Assembly: GCA_013399305.1 (NCBI GenBank)
Contig: VXAI01000083.1
Coordinates: 1-64,000 of the forward strand
Reading direction: 5' to 3'
Length of the DNA: 64,000 bases
Source: Rostratula benghalensis
Taxonomy: Eukaryota; Chordata; Aves; Charadriiformes; Rostratulidae
Shown: piece by piece, positions 23,427 through 37,900 of the stretch
Numbering within the stretch: the stretch's first letter is position 1
Layout of the letters: every line of letters begins with the position of its first letter
Program-made: the position numbers and the translations under genes
The notes under the pieces: generated by a model
The model's database searches: none
What the model was told of the DNA's origin: nothing
What the model saw: the letters and a program-made list of their open reading frames with translations, nothing else

Positions 23427-26400
23427 ACGGTGGTCTCCAGCTCGGGGTCCCGCCGCTTTCCCTCCTGTCTCCCCTCCCGCCGTGCGCGAACCACCTGCGG
23501 GCCGGCGGGACACGCACCCAGGCTGGCGGGACCGTGCTCCGGTGCCTTCAAACAGAGCTGCGGGCTGGGTGAACGCGGTCCGCTCCCTCCTCGGTAACCG
23601 AGCCCCAGGGGCGGTGTTCTTTGAGAGAGGACTGTACACCACGATGGCTCTGTAATGGGCTTTTCACACGCCGGGTGCTCTCCACAGCAGACCCGATGGG
23701 AGTTAGCGTCCGCTGGGATATGTCAGATACCCTCTGCTGATACCCTCTGGTCTGATTTATTGTGTTAGAAGGTTTCAAGGTCACATTGGGATTCTGGTGG
23801 AACTAAATTAAACCCATGACTCATGACATTATATGCTTGGTCAAACATTCTTTTTTTCTGTCTTGTTGTAGCCCCTGTAACTAATAAGAAGAGATCAGTG
23901 AACCCTTGACAAATGATCTGAGAAAAAGTGTGAGGTATGAAAGGACATCATGTGGAGAAGCAAATTACAACCTATTTCCCCTAGTTTGGGAGCAGGGTGT
24001 TTAGGGAGCACTGCTGGGAGGTCATACACCTCCCAGGCTTGGTAGGTATTTTCAGAAGGCTGAAAATTGAGCAGAACTTTAATTTATTCCATTGTAACTC
24101 ATCTGGAAGAAGTATGGAAAACACAGGGTACGGTGAAACCTTGTATTAGCATGAAGAAAGAATAGTTGACTTACTAAGGGTTTTGTTGTGTGACTTCATG
24201 AGTTAACAGGGCTGCATGTTACTAAAATGAAAAGAGAAAGTGCGTTCTGGAGCACTTTGCAAATACTGCCCCACGCCTACTTCTGTGTTGCTGTTCCACT
24301 CTCTGCCTGATGGGCAGTAATCCATGTTCCTAAGGAAAAGTCATCACTTCAAGCTCTTAGTCCTGAACGTGATGGCTACTGCCACAGGCTGATAGTTTTG
24401 GAAGAGCCACTGAGTGACATAGGGCTAGGCAAGCAGAAAAACAAATGGTAACTCCGAATCAGAAAAATGATAGTAATTTGCACTTGAAAGTAGAGAATCT
24501 GAGCTGTGGAGCTGAGGTGTACCCATGCTCATGGAGAGAAGAGTTAAGCGTGTACACCCATGGTTCTAAACTATGAAGCTGTAGTCATATTGTTCCTTTA
24601 GATGTGGTGCTGGGTTAGGCTGTTTGGCCTCAGCCTGTGAGATGAGATTGCATATGAATAACATGCTCTCAGGTGTACCACTGAACTGACCCTGTTGCAG
24701 TCTGCAAAGAGTTCTAGACCCAAAGACGTTAGAGTCCTCCCACTGACACCAGTATAGGGTGAAGGGACTTTCCTAGGAGCTGCCTTTAGCTATGTGGGAG
24801 CCTGCTAGATGTGTGAGTGTAGTGGTAAATCTTACCCTAGTACCACTTCACCAGTGCCACTGATCTTGGCCTGGAAATTGAATTCGGACACCACAAGGGT
24901 GTGAAGTGCAGAAGTGAAGGGTGTAACACCAAAGGTAAATGAAGTCACATGAAATTAAGACCATACTGTGAAAGGAAAGGAGTTTGTTACTAGAACAATC
25001 CACCAAGATGTGGTAGATTTTGTACATCCCTTGACAGCTCTAAATTTAAACTAGATTGCATCATCAGGGATGTTTCCTGGATTTACTGCAGCAATTGCAA
25101 GTGAAACTCTGCACTTTTGTCCTGCTGTCCTTACAGGACTCTGAAGCTGTGCTGGTGACTCTGCGTGCGGTAGTTTTTCTTCCAAATAAAAAAGCAATTA
25201 ATTCTCTACAATGTTAGACCTAAATTGGTATGGCATCAGATTTCAGATGAGTTAACGAGATATTAAAATGCCCTTAGAAACATCATTAAAATATATCTCT
25301 TTATAGAAAAGGGGAATTGCATGGGCTGTCCAAATTCCAGCAGAATGTTTTGATTTTCTGAATCCCTGTGTTACTACAGTTGGATGGAGACCGGGTTCTA
25401 TGTGCTGAGTCTCTAGTCCATGAGACTTTTGTTACATTATTGGTTGTATTCTCTTTAAGGATAACAGTGGTCAAAGTGAGCATCTGTATGGTGTCACTTT
25501 CAGAAGACTTGCAGCATGTGAGCATCTGTTTCCATCAGTGTTATTCAAAACCAAATACAGAAATTGCAATTCTGTTGAGAAAAGAAAAGAGACTGTGAAT
25601 CTTTGTTGGAGGATTCCACAGGTCTTTGTAGGCAGGCTTGATGGTTTGGTTTTACAGCATCTACGTGACTTTGGGAGGTGCAGCTTTGGGCCTGGGCAGA
25701 GCTCAGTTTTACATCTACATCAGTAGACATCCTCCAGAACAGCTTGCCCAACACAGCTACCCACCTCTCTCAGACTTTTCATCACTTGTATTTCATTCTC
25801 TGTGCTGATGCAAAGTCCAGCGTGTGTGGATAAAGACAACAGTAATTGTTGCAGTACTCTTTATGCATAGTTAGTGTAGCAGTAATGGGAAATGAAATAT
25901 TTTCTATAGACTCTGTGACCTGAATTCTTTTGCAGAGAGATTCTTTGAAAATAAATTCCTAATTTGGCAGGAGGAGTGCCTTGGGAAAGTTGCTATAGAT
26001 GCCAACACTTTCCACTGCATTCTGTAAGATTGTTTCAGAAGATGATGGTGTCTGAATGTCTCTGGGGAGACCGTGTAAAGTGTAAGACATTTCGTGAACG
26101 AAGAAATATACAAAATGGAGTAATTTTCCTACTCTTGGGCAAATTTACATTCTAGAGAATTGGCTGAAAGAGCTTTTTTCACAGTTGAGAGCTTGGGACT
26201 CACTGAATAGGCAACTTGATGAAAATGCTTCCAAGGGCAGGATGCCCTAGTCTTACTCCTAGAGCTGATCCTGCTGCTCAGGCTGTGCTGTGCATCAGTT
26301 GCTGGGGTGTTCCTGAGCGCTTTTGAGTGATAATGCAGTAAAATTGTCAGAGTCTGCTTCTTCCTTAGTCATGTGCCAAGACCTCTGTTTCGTGCCATAC

Positions 26401-28160
26401 ATCTTCACACGGCACAGTGTCGCAGCAAGTGTTACAGTTGTTAGATCAAAGGGTAATGTGACACACGCTGGACATTCTGCATGAATTAAATCTTCACAGG
26501 TGGCCTCTGGGAGGGTGACCCTTGCTGAGCTTGCTAGTTTACCAGCACCCTTGGATCCTGGTAGTGCTGCACCCATGGCCAAGCTGTTCCTCTTCTCTCA
26601 GCTCTGCCTAAGTACCACTGAGGAGTAGGTACAAGGAAAAGCTAGTACGCTTTGTGTCTTGCCTCAGCACGTTATGCTTTTCCTTGTCTTGTAGCTAATG
26701 CAGCCCCATGTTAGGGAGTCTGTCTTCCTCCCCGTAGACCACAGCACTGATTCGACTTAGCAAACTCCTTGCCCTGTGCTCTTGCTCAGCAATGGGCTGA
26801 TGCTGCAATTTTTGAGGTTCAAGGCTGCTGCACATGTGTGACACAGGGAGCTCCAGGGAAGCATCATATATATAGTTGTTATACCCTTTGTGCTGCCAAG
26901 CAGAGCACACTCCTTGAATATATTCTGCATCCTGGTGTCTGGAACGAATTGCTCCTGGTAGTGGGCATTAGAGACTCAAGGATGCCCTAAGTTTTTAAGA
27001 GGACAGAAATTTAGCTGTGTAATTCTTATTAAAGATAATGGAAGTTAAGCAGCTAATAAACTGTGACGCTCACAGTAGAAGTCCATACTTGTGCTGTGCC
27101 TCCCAGTGACTGAGTAGGTACCCCACCATTATTTCTCAGTTCTTGTGAGGGAAAAAAATAACAGTATAAAAGATTTGTGCCAATGTTAACATGCTTATAC
27201 GCCATGTGGAGTTTTCATAATTGGAACAGACACTGTACTTTGAGAGGTGAGCTTAGATACATGACACAACTTTCATTTACCTCCTTGTCTTTTTTGGTTT
27301 TTTTACCTTTGCTTCCAGGAAAAAACCTGTGGTCAAATTTTCACTTCTGAAAAAGTATGAAAAGATGTTATTAAACTAGTTAATTCATTTGTTTTTTGTA
27401 TTCCTATAAATTCAGTGGAGCCCTTTGAAAATGTATCTTAAGTTGCTAAATATTATCCACAGGATTTTATAAAAATCTCTGAATTACTTTTTGTGGTTTG
27501 GATCAGCTCTCTAAGTGTCATATTGGGAATACAATCTGGATGTTCATCAAGCAGTCTTCAACTATACTGTTAAACAAAAAGGGCTTCAGATGTGCATGAT
27601 TTTGTGATTATGGCATGGGATGATCATGAACATTCTCCACCCTCCGGTTCATTCTGTAGCACTGACTTCATCTGTGGTGGGGTTTCAGTCCTCTAGCACT
27701 AGAAATTTATTTACTTATTTACCAGTGAGACAGATGGACGTAGTGAATCTGATATTTCAATACAGTTTGCTAAACAACAACAGCAACATTACATAAAATG
27801 TCAAATTGCAGCTCTTTCCTTATTATCTTGGTGTGGACACATTCGGCTGAGACTGAAGAGTAGCTGAAAATCTTTCATCGTTCCATCAAAAAATGCAAAT
27901 AAAGTATATGTCACTAAATCTCACTTCCCAATGCACAGGTAAGAAGAGAGTCTCAAGAGCTGCCATTTAAACATAAAAATGCAGGAGAAGGGAATCACAC
28001 AATTTTTCATTTTTTTTCCTAAAGCAAATGACACTTTGCTAGGTAGGATGTCAATACCAAGGTACAGTTATAGAGTAGATACACATGCACTCAGGGGTGA
28101 GGCCCTCCTGAATTTTGCATTGATTTCAAACTGCTCATCTGCAGCTGTTTCTAATAAAGT

Positions 28161-28217
28161 CTAATCTAATCTAATCTAATCTAATCTAATCTAATCTAAT
28201 CTAATCACTAATCTAAT
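28161..28217. repeat. (CTAAT)n pentanucleotide microsatellite
   Basis: Nine perfect CTAAT units run from 28161 to 28205, then a short interruption (CAC) and further TAATCTAAT to about 28217. It is the second perfect pentanucleotide array in the window and is likely polymorphic in length. Confidence 0.97.
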
Positions 28218-31200
28218 CCCAACCCATTCTCTTCCAATCCATCCCAGTCCCTTCCAGGTATTTACAAAATACCTGTCATCACCACATTGTGTGTGCAGCC
28301 GTAATTACGACAATTTGTAGGAATACAGAATTTCTTTATATTCATGAGCTGCATGAGTTTCACTGTGGTATGTCAAAACACAATGCCTTACTGAGCATAG
28401 AGAAATAATGGTGAAGCATTATCACCAGGATATGTAGAAACAATTATTATTCAAACTTTCAAAAGAGCCCAAGGAATCTACACAAACTACAATGAAATTG
28501 TGAAAAGGTTGGTCTTCGTCACATTTTCAGAAAGTTTTCTTCTCTGTCTTTCCTTGTGCCTACTTCTGTAGGCAGTTGAATTTCCAATTCAGAAATTGTT
28601 GACCAGCTACATCATGCATTCAATGGTGCATTGTAATCTTGGACAAAACCCACTGATTTCTAGTTTATCCCCTTTGTATGTTTATCCATTTAATTTACCT
28701 TTTTTTAAAAAAAATAAGCAAAACATATATATTTAGCCATTAATAGTAGTAATTAATTCCTTTTGCATTATTTAATCTTGTATATGGGAGGCATAACAGC
28801 AATTAAGTAGTTGAAAATAGAGCTCTAAATTCCTAGTTGATGCCACATATTTGAGGAAACTGAAAGGGGCATTTTTGTCAAGACAGCAAGTCCACTTCTT
28901 CAGTCTAGACTCTTGTCTATAACCCTGTACGGACAGCATTTTTTGGGTGGGAAGGCTGCACAACATAGAGTTACTACTTCTACCAAAGTGTAATACTATA
29001 TAGCATGCAATAGCATCTCGGTGACTATTTTCAGCAAGTGAAAACCAGCATCAAACAGTCCTTATAAGTGGTTCTTTCAGAGTTCTGGGAGGAGCTTCAT
29101 CTTCATTGTTTTTCCAGTACCATGCATTCTTGAAAACAGCAGAAGGTGGTTTAGTTCCCAGAAAAACAACAGGCGTTTTTCCCCTACCGCTAGAATTGTT
29201 GACTAGGATCACAACTGGTCAAAATTTGCAGGAGTTTAAAAGAATCACAGTGATTTGCACTCGCTGAGGATATAGTTATGCATGAGAAAAGCAGTAACAA
29301 ATCATACCATGATAAAGATCCACTTGCTGAGGCATTTCTTTACAGCTGAGATCCACCAGATAAACCCAGTCAGTCCTGTCTTCCAAGGCATGACAGAAGG
29401 AGTCAAGGCAGACTGAATGAGGCTGCAATTGCAATTCAAATATACTTTTATAAAACCATGATTAGCGCTTCTAATCTCGCCTTGGTGAGCCAAAGACAAT
29501 AACAACGAGGTTACCAAACACCTCGGGTATTATGTAATTCTTTTGCTTAGAAACTTGCTGGTGTGAGAGTGCTTTTGAAACCCATTAGCAAAACTGAACT
29601 TGCCAAATGAGCCTTCTCTAGGGAGAACAAAGTCAAATGTGTGCCAGCGTGGAGCCAGAGCCTGCCAGGGCCCAGCACTCACAAATCCCATTGCTACCAG
29701 TGAGAGCTGAGGAGGCAAAGTCCTTTGTGTAACTGAGCCCAGTTGTAAAATGAACCAATAGCTGTGGACCCATCGTTAGCATTGATAAAATTATAGTGTA
29801 TTTGCTTAGAACAGACCCTAATGCATTGACTTGCACTAAACTGGGACCCCAGTTGATTGTGATTGTGGCTGCACACAGGAAAAGCCGTGTTGTCCTCTGT
29901 CTCACAGCACCCGACTGACCATGAGGGGCAGCCACCAGCACCGAGTTACGCCAGACTGTGGGACCACTTGTCTCTTTTGTCTACTTCATAAAGCCAGTCT
30001 TGAACTTTTCTTCACCAGAAGATGGTGATCCGTTCACATGAACAGAATTGTAGAGAGAGGGAAAAAATAGCTGAGCTGTCTCAAAAAACCACAATGCATT
30101 CTGGGCAGAGGATGGGAACAGTGCAAATTTCCAAGAGGATACTAGTGAAATTAGAAGTGACTCTTTGAGAATAACTATCTATGAAAAATAAAAGTTGAAA
30201 GTAAGGAAAGGTGGGGATCTCCTTTAATCATTAAAAACATCATTATAAAACACACGGAGAAAAACAAACAGTGAAGACACTGTTGCTAGTGGGCTGGCGT
30301 TTTAAGTATTAATGGAACCTCACAGAACAAGAGTTTCTTTTATTCTTTTTATCCCAGCTCCCTGCTTGCATGGTTCTTGTGTGAACATGCAGCAGTTTCC
30401 AAGGCTGTGAAATTATCAGACCTGGACCAATGCCAGTACAAACCAATTTATTGGGGTCCAGCAATTAACTAAAACCTAGAAAGCTTGATTAATTGTGGCA
30501 CTGCTCAGCAGGGAGTGTTGAGGAAAAAAAAAATCAGACCAAACTCCATGCAGTGTCTCTGTTCCATACACCAATTTACACTGTATGTAAAGAAAAGTTT
30601 CCTCTCTGTAAATACCCTTAATATATTATTTTGTACCATGTTCAAAGAATAATTGTGATGGCATTTGAAAAAATGGTAGTTGGTGGCTCTCTGGATAATA
30701 ATTTCATAATAGCTTTTATCCTGTTATAACTTTTTGCTGTTAAATTAATAACTTGTTGTAACCCAAACAAAGGGATGTATTATTTTAAAACATTGTTTTA
30801 TTAAACTTCTGTCTAGAGGGACATCTTGAGAGTCTAGCACTGCTCTGTTTCTTTACATTTCCTCAAATGTTCATGTGTTCAAGAAAGGTAAGAGTTTGGT
30901 AGCTGTTCAGAATTATTTAGGATAGAAAAAAAAGCAAACAAAAAAGTTGAGCTGAGAACTGATTTACCAGGGCAGACTATGTTGACTGAAATTAATTCCT
31001 CTAGTCTGAGGAGATGGACAGGAACTTATACAATTGGGATGTTTAAAAGCTGAATTAGAAATGTCTTATACATTATGAGTAGCAATTACAAGGTGTAATT
31101 AAGATGTTAACTGATTTCATTATGATAGTGTTAACAAATAGCATCCACATCAGTTGTTTTATTGTAGGGCTTGTCATAAAACTCTATTAATAAAACAGAA

Positions 31201-31959
31201 CTTAAAAATCTCCTTTCTATTTGCCTTAATGGTACATTAATCACTTTTGGTATAGATTACTGAGAAACAAATATTCCAACTCACTGTAATTGCCTGGGTA
31301 GTAAAAAACACTGAATCTAGCAATTCATCTGAGTTCCTCTTACATCAAAATAATTCAATGGCTAGTAATCAAAAAAAAAGCTGTCTGAAGATAAAACAGT
31401 AATGGTAAAAGAGTAGTCACCCCTGCCCAATAGAAAGGAAAAGAAAGATACATGCAAATGTTTTTACCTTTTCAAGATCATTTTGTATCCTAATCTGCAT
31501 CCAGCTGCGACACTGACACATTCTCAGATTTAAAGAGTGCAATCCGCAGACAGTGCTAAATCACATCAGGCAGTGGTGATAATAGAGCCCGTGCATGCAT
31601 AACATCCAGGCAAGACATCTAGCTGGGGCTGTAGGGTGATTTGGGACATTCAATGAGGTAGGAAGGACTGTCTCCTCCAATTTCACTGTATTTATTGAGG
31701 ATTTAATGTATTTTTTTTTAAGATATTTGCAGTGGAAACGGGTTTGTCGGAGGTCATCTAATTGAATCTACAGCCTTGGCAACCCTTCACAAAGGCTGCC
31801 AGAAATGACCGAGTTGCTAATGTTCAACTGTGAATACCCAGCAGGGGTCCTCCACAGGGCTGAATACAGTCAATTATGTTATTTTTCTAAATATTAGTGA
31901 CTCAGCTGTCTCTGCTTGTGAAGAGTTGCCAGGGTCACAGATACAATCAGACAGATCCT

Positions 31960-31970
31960 CCCCCCCCCCC
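31960..31970. repeat. C11 homopolymer
   Basis: Eleven C residues in a row are followed by TTTCAG, low-complexity sequence prone to sequencing and slippage error. On the plus strand it looks like a polypyrimidine tract plus AG, but no exon follows. Confidence 0.9.
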
Positions 31971-34900
31971 TTTCAGTTTTAAGAGATGGGGAGAATCTTT
32001 TAAATATCACATTGACTAATCCTGAAGGAGGGGGAAGGGTTCTGGCAAGGCTGTGCTTCTCCTCCAGAGGGGTTGCATACAGTCTCGTGGTTTTGTGGTG
32101 TGCCAGTGGACCAGGCAGGGCAATGTGTAATTGCTTGGGAGGAGCACTGTCATGTATAAGGAGCCTCAAAGAAGTCTGTGAGATAAATACAAATTTCACA
32201 GTGTAGCTCAGTGTAGGCACTAGGGTAAGATCTGACAAGACATAGTTGCCAACAACTCATATCTCCCCTTAAAAACTTTTTTTGTCATTTCTGTCTGCTC
32301 CTCTCGCCTCCGGCTCTCATTGTGCTGCAAATGGTTTTATGTACCATAGCAATTCAGTTTCTCATTTTCCTCTATAGATTTGTCAGTGAGGAATACTGAG
32401 TGGTGGGTAAGGAGAGCTCAGCAGAAGCAAGTTCTGAGCAACATCCACTGTCCAGAGTGCTCCAGCTGAAACTTGCAAATACCCCAGCAGCCCTGCTCCT
32501 TCACACTGCACAGGGCTCTGCAAGTATTTTAGGTTTTGATTGCAGCTTCCTTATTTTTTGCCACAAAGGCTCTTTTCTAAAGCCCAGCCTTCTCCAGCAA
32601 CACCATCCCCATCCCGGTGGTCCACAAGCCAGCTCTTCTTATCTGATCATCAGCTTGTGGCAGAAGGGAAAAAGCATTTGAGTGCCAGTTCATCGTTTTG
32701 GCCAAAGTTTGAGGTAGTGCTTTAGAGTTGGCAAAGTTTCCTAATTTATTGCTGTTAAATTTTATCCAACTCTAGGAATATTATGTGGATGTGGCCAATC
32801 TCCAGCTATTCGGAATCCATTGCACATACTTTGCCAGCATGTGTCCAAGTATAGTCAGATTTTTATGTTCAATGCCAATACAATTTCCCCATAAGTGCCA
32901 TCAGGTGTGGCATCTGAACTGCAGTGGACAGTTCAGCAACCAGCTGTCTGGAGCCCAGCTCCAAGGAGGTGATACCTTTATTCCTTTGGGTCTGTCTCTC
33001 CTAGAGTTGGAATGCCCAGTCTGGGTCTCTAGTGACGACTACTGTTGGACCTCTGACTTGTTGAGCATATACACTGTTTCATTTGTGAGGGAGGATCTCA
33101 ACATTTACTTGGAATTATCAGGGATTCAAGGGTCATGGAATGTCTTTGCTATTTGACATCACTACACTTCAGATCAGGGTACCAGTGTTCCAGGTTATGT
33201 TTGAAATACAGTCACTAGATAAGATGACAGTGAAAGCAGAACTGAAGTTTAAAGGCTTCAGTACTGCAGAGAACTTGACTTTGAAGAACTGGACATTATC
33301 GAAAAGGTGTCTTTGTAGCTTGTTCTTGCTATAAAAACAGGGAGGAAACCAAGCCACCTTCTGTTAAAGCTGGAGTTTCCCCTTGCTGGAGCTCCCCTAG
33401 GGAGAAAGAAAATAACCCAACAAGGGAGAGGAGGCTCGCTGTGTTTAGACAGCCTGTCTTCTTCTGATCTGTGTGTGCCTCTCAGGAGGAGGAATTCCCT
33501 AGGAAGGTTTTGATGTCTGGCTAATTACCAAAGCCAATGTCTCCCTCCTGAAGGAGGATATGGTTTGGGGCAGCAGCTGTGGTGCTCTAAATTGAAGAGG
33601 AGATGGTTTCCTCAATGTTTCCATTTTTCAATTTTTTGCCTTCTCCCCAGTTTGTTGTCATGATGGGCACATACCTGGTGTAAAAGTCTGTCCTCAGGCT
33701 TGTCATGAGGACTCCCTTGTGGAAAACTGCAATCTGGATGTTACCGATGTTGCAAAGTTATGTGTGACTTATTTTGGTTGCATAAATGATCAGGTCAACA
33801 GCATCCTATCTGACTCCAGCTCACCCAAGTATTCATCAGCGAGAACTGCTGTAAATGATGATGTCTGTTGCTATAAGCAGCTGACAAAGACACCAGAGTG
33901 AAAGATTTCTAACTTCTGTTTCAGCAAATACACCTTATTTTTCTCTTGATGCTGGCACTCGTTATTGTTGACAAGGCTTCCTGGTTTTCTGTTCATTATT
34001 CTGTAACACTCAATCACGTAAACTGTTAGCAGAATTATGACTCATCAGTTAGTGTGTTCATCTTGCTTTGTAAGGTGAGAATTATCTACTGATTCTATCA
34101 CCGAACAGCTCTATCCTCTTCTGTGCATTCAGAAATACAAATGTGATACCAGCAAATGATCATGAGATGTTTTGCTGGTCAGTGGAAGTGGGCAGGAAAA
34201 TTTCACTTTGGTTTACTTGAACTCATTAATGGATTGCTTTTTGGTTTGGTTTTCTGTGCCACAGTTTTTTATTAGCTGACAGCATGATAATTGCTGTTGT
34301 AGCATCTTTAAAAATCCTTTCAATTTGAATCCAGTCACATTATGAAGGGGGAGAAGGATCAGGAGTCCCAGCAGCTCAGTGATATATGTTGTACTGCCAA
34401 AGTGGACATGTCCCATTTGATGACAGGGAGTTCTGCTGACAAGGTGGGGTGTCATACCTTAGTTCATCTGGTGATGTCGTGGCTGGTACTCCTGTTATAC
34501 TGCAGCTTTATCTGAAGGAACTTTAGAACTTGTGTTATCTTTTTTTTCAGAAACAAAGAAACAGACACACTATGAGGAAATGTTTTGTGTGGAGATACCC
34601 ATGAGGCTCAGAGCAGACAACAGACACTGCCTCCTGAATTTCCTCTTGGTGTACATGCTATTTCATGCATTTATGCATTCCTTTAGGTATTTCAGGTCTT
34701 GGGAGAACCCAAATCTCCCTCTTCCTCAGTTAAGGAATGGGAGAACCACATATGAGGTTACAGCCTCATTTATTTCTTTTACCATGATCCTTTAAAAGAG
34801 AAGGGAGAAGCAGATGATATTAAAAAAAAACAACACCCAAACAAAGCCCCCTAAAAGCTGGGTAAAAGTTTTTAAAAGAGTCAATTCTGTGTTTGCTTTT

Positions 34901-37900
34901 CTTTTACGGGCCACCTTCAAAATGTACACAAGGCTAACTGTATTACAAGGAATGGATTAACACACAAAGGTTCTCCAAAGCAGACCTGTTGGAGTTATCT
35001 TTAATATTAAAAGCAGAGTGTTTGTTTTCTTTAATATGGAGGGCAGCACCAATAAAAACACCAGTGAAAGAGGCCAGTATTAGTAGATCACATGTCTGCT
35101 TTTATCTCACAGTGGAGTTATAGTAGAATGATTTTTGCTTGGAAACATTAAAGCTGGACTGCATCCTTTCATGCTGAAATCATATCTCCTGCAAGGATTA
35201 CTGGAGGATATAATGTTTCCTTCAGCTTCTTATTTTCTCCACTCCTGAACTTGGACTCCTGACCTCAACTTTTCTCTGGTTATGACCGAGCATTGGCCTT
35301 CAATTGAATACCTGAGCTTTTTACAATCAGATCAGTCCCTGCTCTTGTAATTTCAGACTCGTTTTGTGACATTGATATTGTAGATCTTAATTAAAAGTCA
35401 AACATTTTATATCTTGGGTAATGACCATACAGGAACTGCCAGGTTTTGCTCCCATGTGTGTAACCATCCAAAACATTCAATACGTGTGACTAAAGTCGAA
35501 GGAGTTGTGCACAGTTTGTATGTGGGCCCCCTTTTCCTCTTTGTGTCCCTTCTGCAGCACAGCTCTGCACCTGTGATTTGCTCTGTGCGGTCACAAAGAC
35601 CAGTAGGTGAATGGCAGGTAATTGAGTCTTCATGTTTGCTGAGCCTGGAGCCTCTCATTAGTCCAAACAGCTAATCAGGCAGAAATCTGTGGGGCTCCGC
35701 AGTTAATTACAGGGCAGGGTTAGACAGTGGGTAGTAAAAATATCTGTTGCTTGGCTATTCCACTGCCTCTTCCTAACACCAGTGGGGGCTAATTGCACTG
35801 CATTACTGTGTAGATAAAGTTTGATGTCCTATTCAGCATAGTACTGAATGTGGACAGCCTTCTGTTCACCGGACTCAAGAGTATTATTTTTTTATTTGTA
35901 AATTGTTCTTTATTAATTGGATATGATCTGTCTTGTGCTTTCTTTCACCGAAGAGATGCCAAGGACACTGGGTTTTGGTTATGCAGCTACAGTATCAGCT
36001 CGATTGTGCAGCTACTGATCTTGTAGCCAACGAATTTGAATGTCTTTGAATGTTGGAGACACCAATGAGATGTTGAAATGTGGTCTTGAAATCATACAGC
36101 AACTGGTCTTGGTATGGTCATATGTTACCACTGTAACAACTGCTTCATGGACATTTCTAGTTGCATGAGTGTGAAAGTAAGGATAACCAGGTACCTCTGC
36201 TATCATCCTATAAAAGCTTCGCCTTTTGTAAATAAGCCACAGCCTTATAGTACATTAATTACTTTCTGGTAAGGGTAGGACTCTCAGAGTATTTTTCAAA
36301 AACAGAGATTGAGAGAAGGTTAGTTAATGGAGTGATTAAATTATTTTCCAGAACGCAAACCACACCTGAATAAATGAGACCACTAGTGAAGTTTTGCCTC
36401 TGAATACAGAAGACACTGTCTCCACCAGAAATATCTCTGGAAATAGAAGCACTAACAATCAAAGAGCATCAGGTTGCTGATTTATCAATATTTGAATTGC
36501 TGAAGCAGATGAGGACAGTTTATGATGTTTTCACAGACACAAATTGTGTATATTGAACTAAATTAATATGCAAAAAGTGATGTTTTGATGTCTTTTGATT
36601 GAAAACTACTGTAAACCAGTTATTTTAGACTAGCTGTTATCTTAGGCTTCTAAATTCATAGAAGGAACTACCTTCACTGATACGCTTCTTTGATTTATTA
36701 GGGTAGCCTGCTGGTGGTAGTCAAAGTACAATAAATGGTCCTATAATTCACTGTGTCATGAAGAAGTAGCTTCTTAACCAAATATAACATAGAATATAAA
36801 TCACTTTAAGCACTCAAAGGAGGCATTAACCATTGCTAATTAAAATGGAACTTGCAGATATGTCATTCTTATTAGTAGAAATGTAGGAAACACTGGCCCT
36901 TAGTGGTGGTAAAGAAGTACTGCTTATGAAAAGGTTGCACAATTATTTGTTCATTCTACTGTGTATGTTGTGGTGAATGTCTTTGTTGCTAGCAATTAAT
37001 AGCAGCACAGAGAGTACAAAGCTTTGAGTTATGTCCTGCCATTATACAATAACTTAAAGAGTCTGAAAAACTCAAGCCAGCAGTAGTCAGAGGTGGTTTA
37101 TCTTCAGAACATGCTGAAAGGTACAGAACTTGATCCCGACATCATTTGTACCCCAGTGAGTTCCTCGCTTTCAGGCTAGCGCTGCTGAACTCACAGTCTG
37201 ACACCCCCAGACTGTAAGAAAGGAATTAACACTCTCAGTTCCCATTGCAGCTGAAAACAGGCTGGAGTGCATTTGTGCAGGTGTGCCACAGGCAGATAAA
37301 AATATACAATTTTTATTAAAGTCTTGGCACCCAGTCTTCCTCACCACCTTTGGCAGAAGATGTCCTTGGGTTTGTGGAACTGCTCTGAAGAAACTTCTTT
37401 TCCTCTGTGCTGCTGTGGTCCATGTGTAGTCTGAGGATTTAGTCTCCTGTGCTGTGTAGTTTGCCTGCAAGAAACTAATTATCATTTAAAAAATGAGGAG
37501 TCACCATTTTCTTCTCCTCAGCCTTAACAGATCTAATTGCCTTGTGAGGATAGTAAAACTATTTACACATATATATCTTTGCTTTCTTTTAGATATCTTT
37601 AAAATTATTATTCTGTCGATGCACTATTTTTTGCCAGTAGTATTTTTATGTCTCAACCCTAGTGTGTGATAATTGATTGTCAATGATATGAAATGAAGGA
37701 CGTTTGATGGGAATCCTGCTAGAGTCTGGCTACGTAATTATGCCTTTTTTTATACCTGCTCCTGGAGGATCCCAAAGTCTTGACACCTCTCAATTACCCT
37801 GGCACAGCACGTAGAGATTGTGTAAGCCAAGGACCTGGGAGACTTGCTAACGATTGTCTGGATTGTATCTGCTTGGACAGGAGACTCTTTGGGGATTTCT

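Larger units (their letters stand above)
22045..23620 (-). promoter_or_regulatory. CHRDL1: CpG island 1: probable CHRDL1 promoter and first exon
   Basis: About 1.6 kb of very GC-rich sequence with dense CpG is flanked on both sides by AT-rich DNA. It starts about 2.3 kb upstream of the start-codon exon of CHRDL1, which itself must be spliced to an upstream non-coding exon. Several SP1/KLF-type GGGCGG boxes occur. There is no clear TATA box, as expected for a CpG promoter. Many long overlapping open frames on both strands (up to 248 aa) are a by-product of high GC and low stop-codon frequency, and none looks like a protein family. Transcription toward CHRDL1 is inferred from position. A divergent transcript is possible: a donor-like CAGC|GTGAGTGA lies on the plus strand near 23357. 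Confidence 0.75.

Noticed and set aside
22805..23551. 248-aa and other long open frames in CpG island 1
   Set aside because: Same GC artefact: several frames on both strands overlap, with no domain, and the region fits a promoter.
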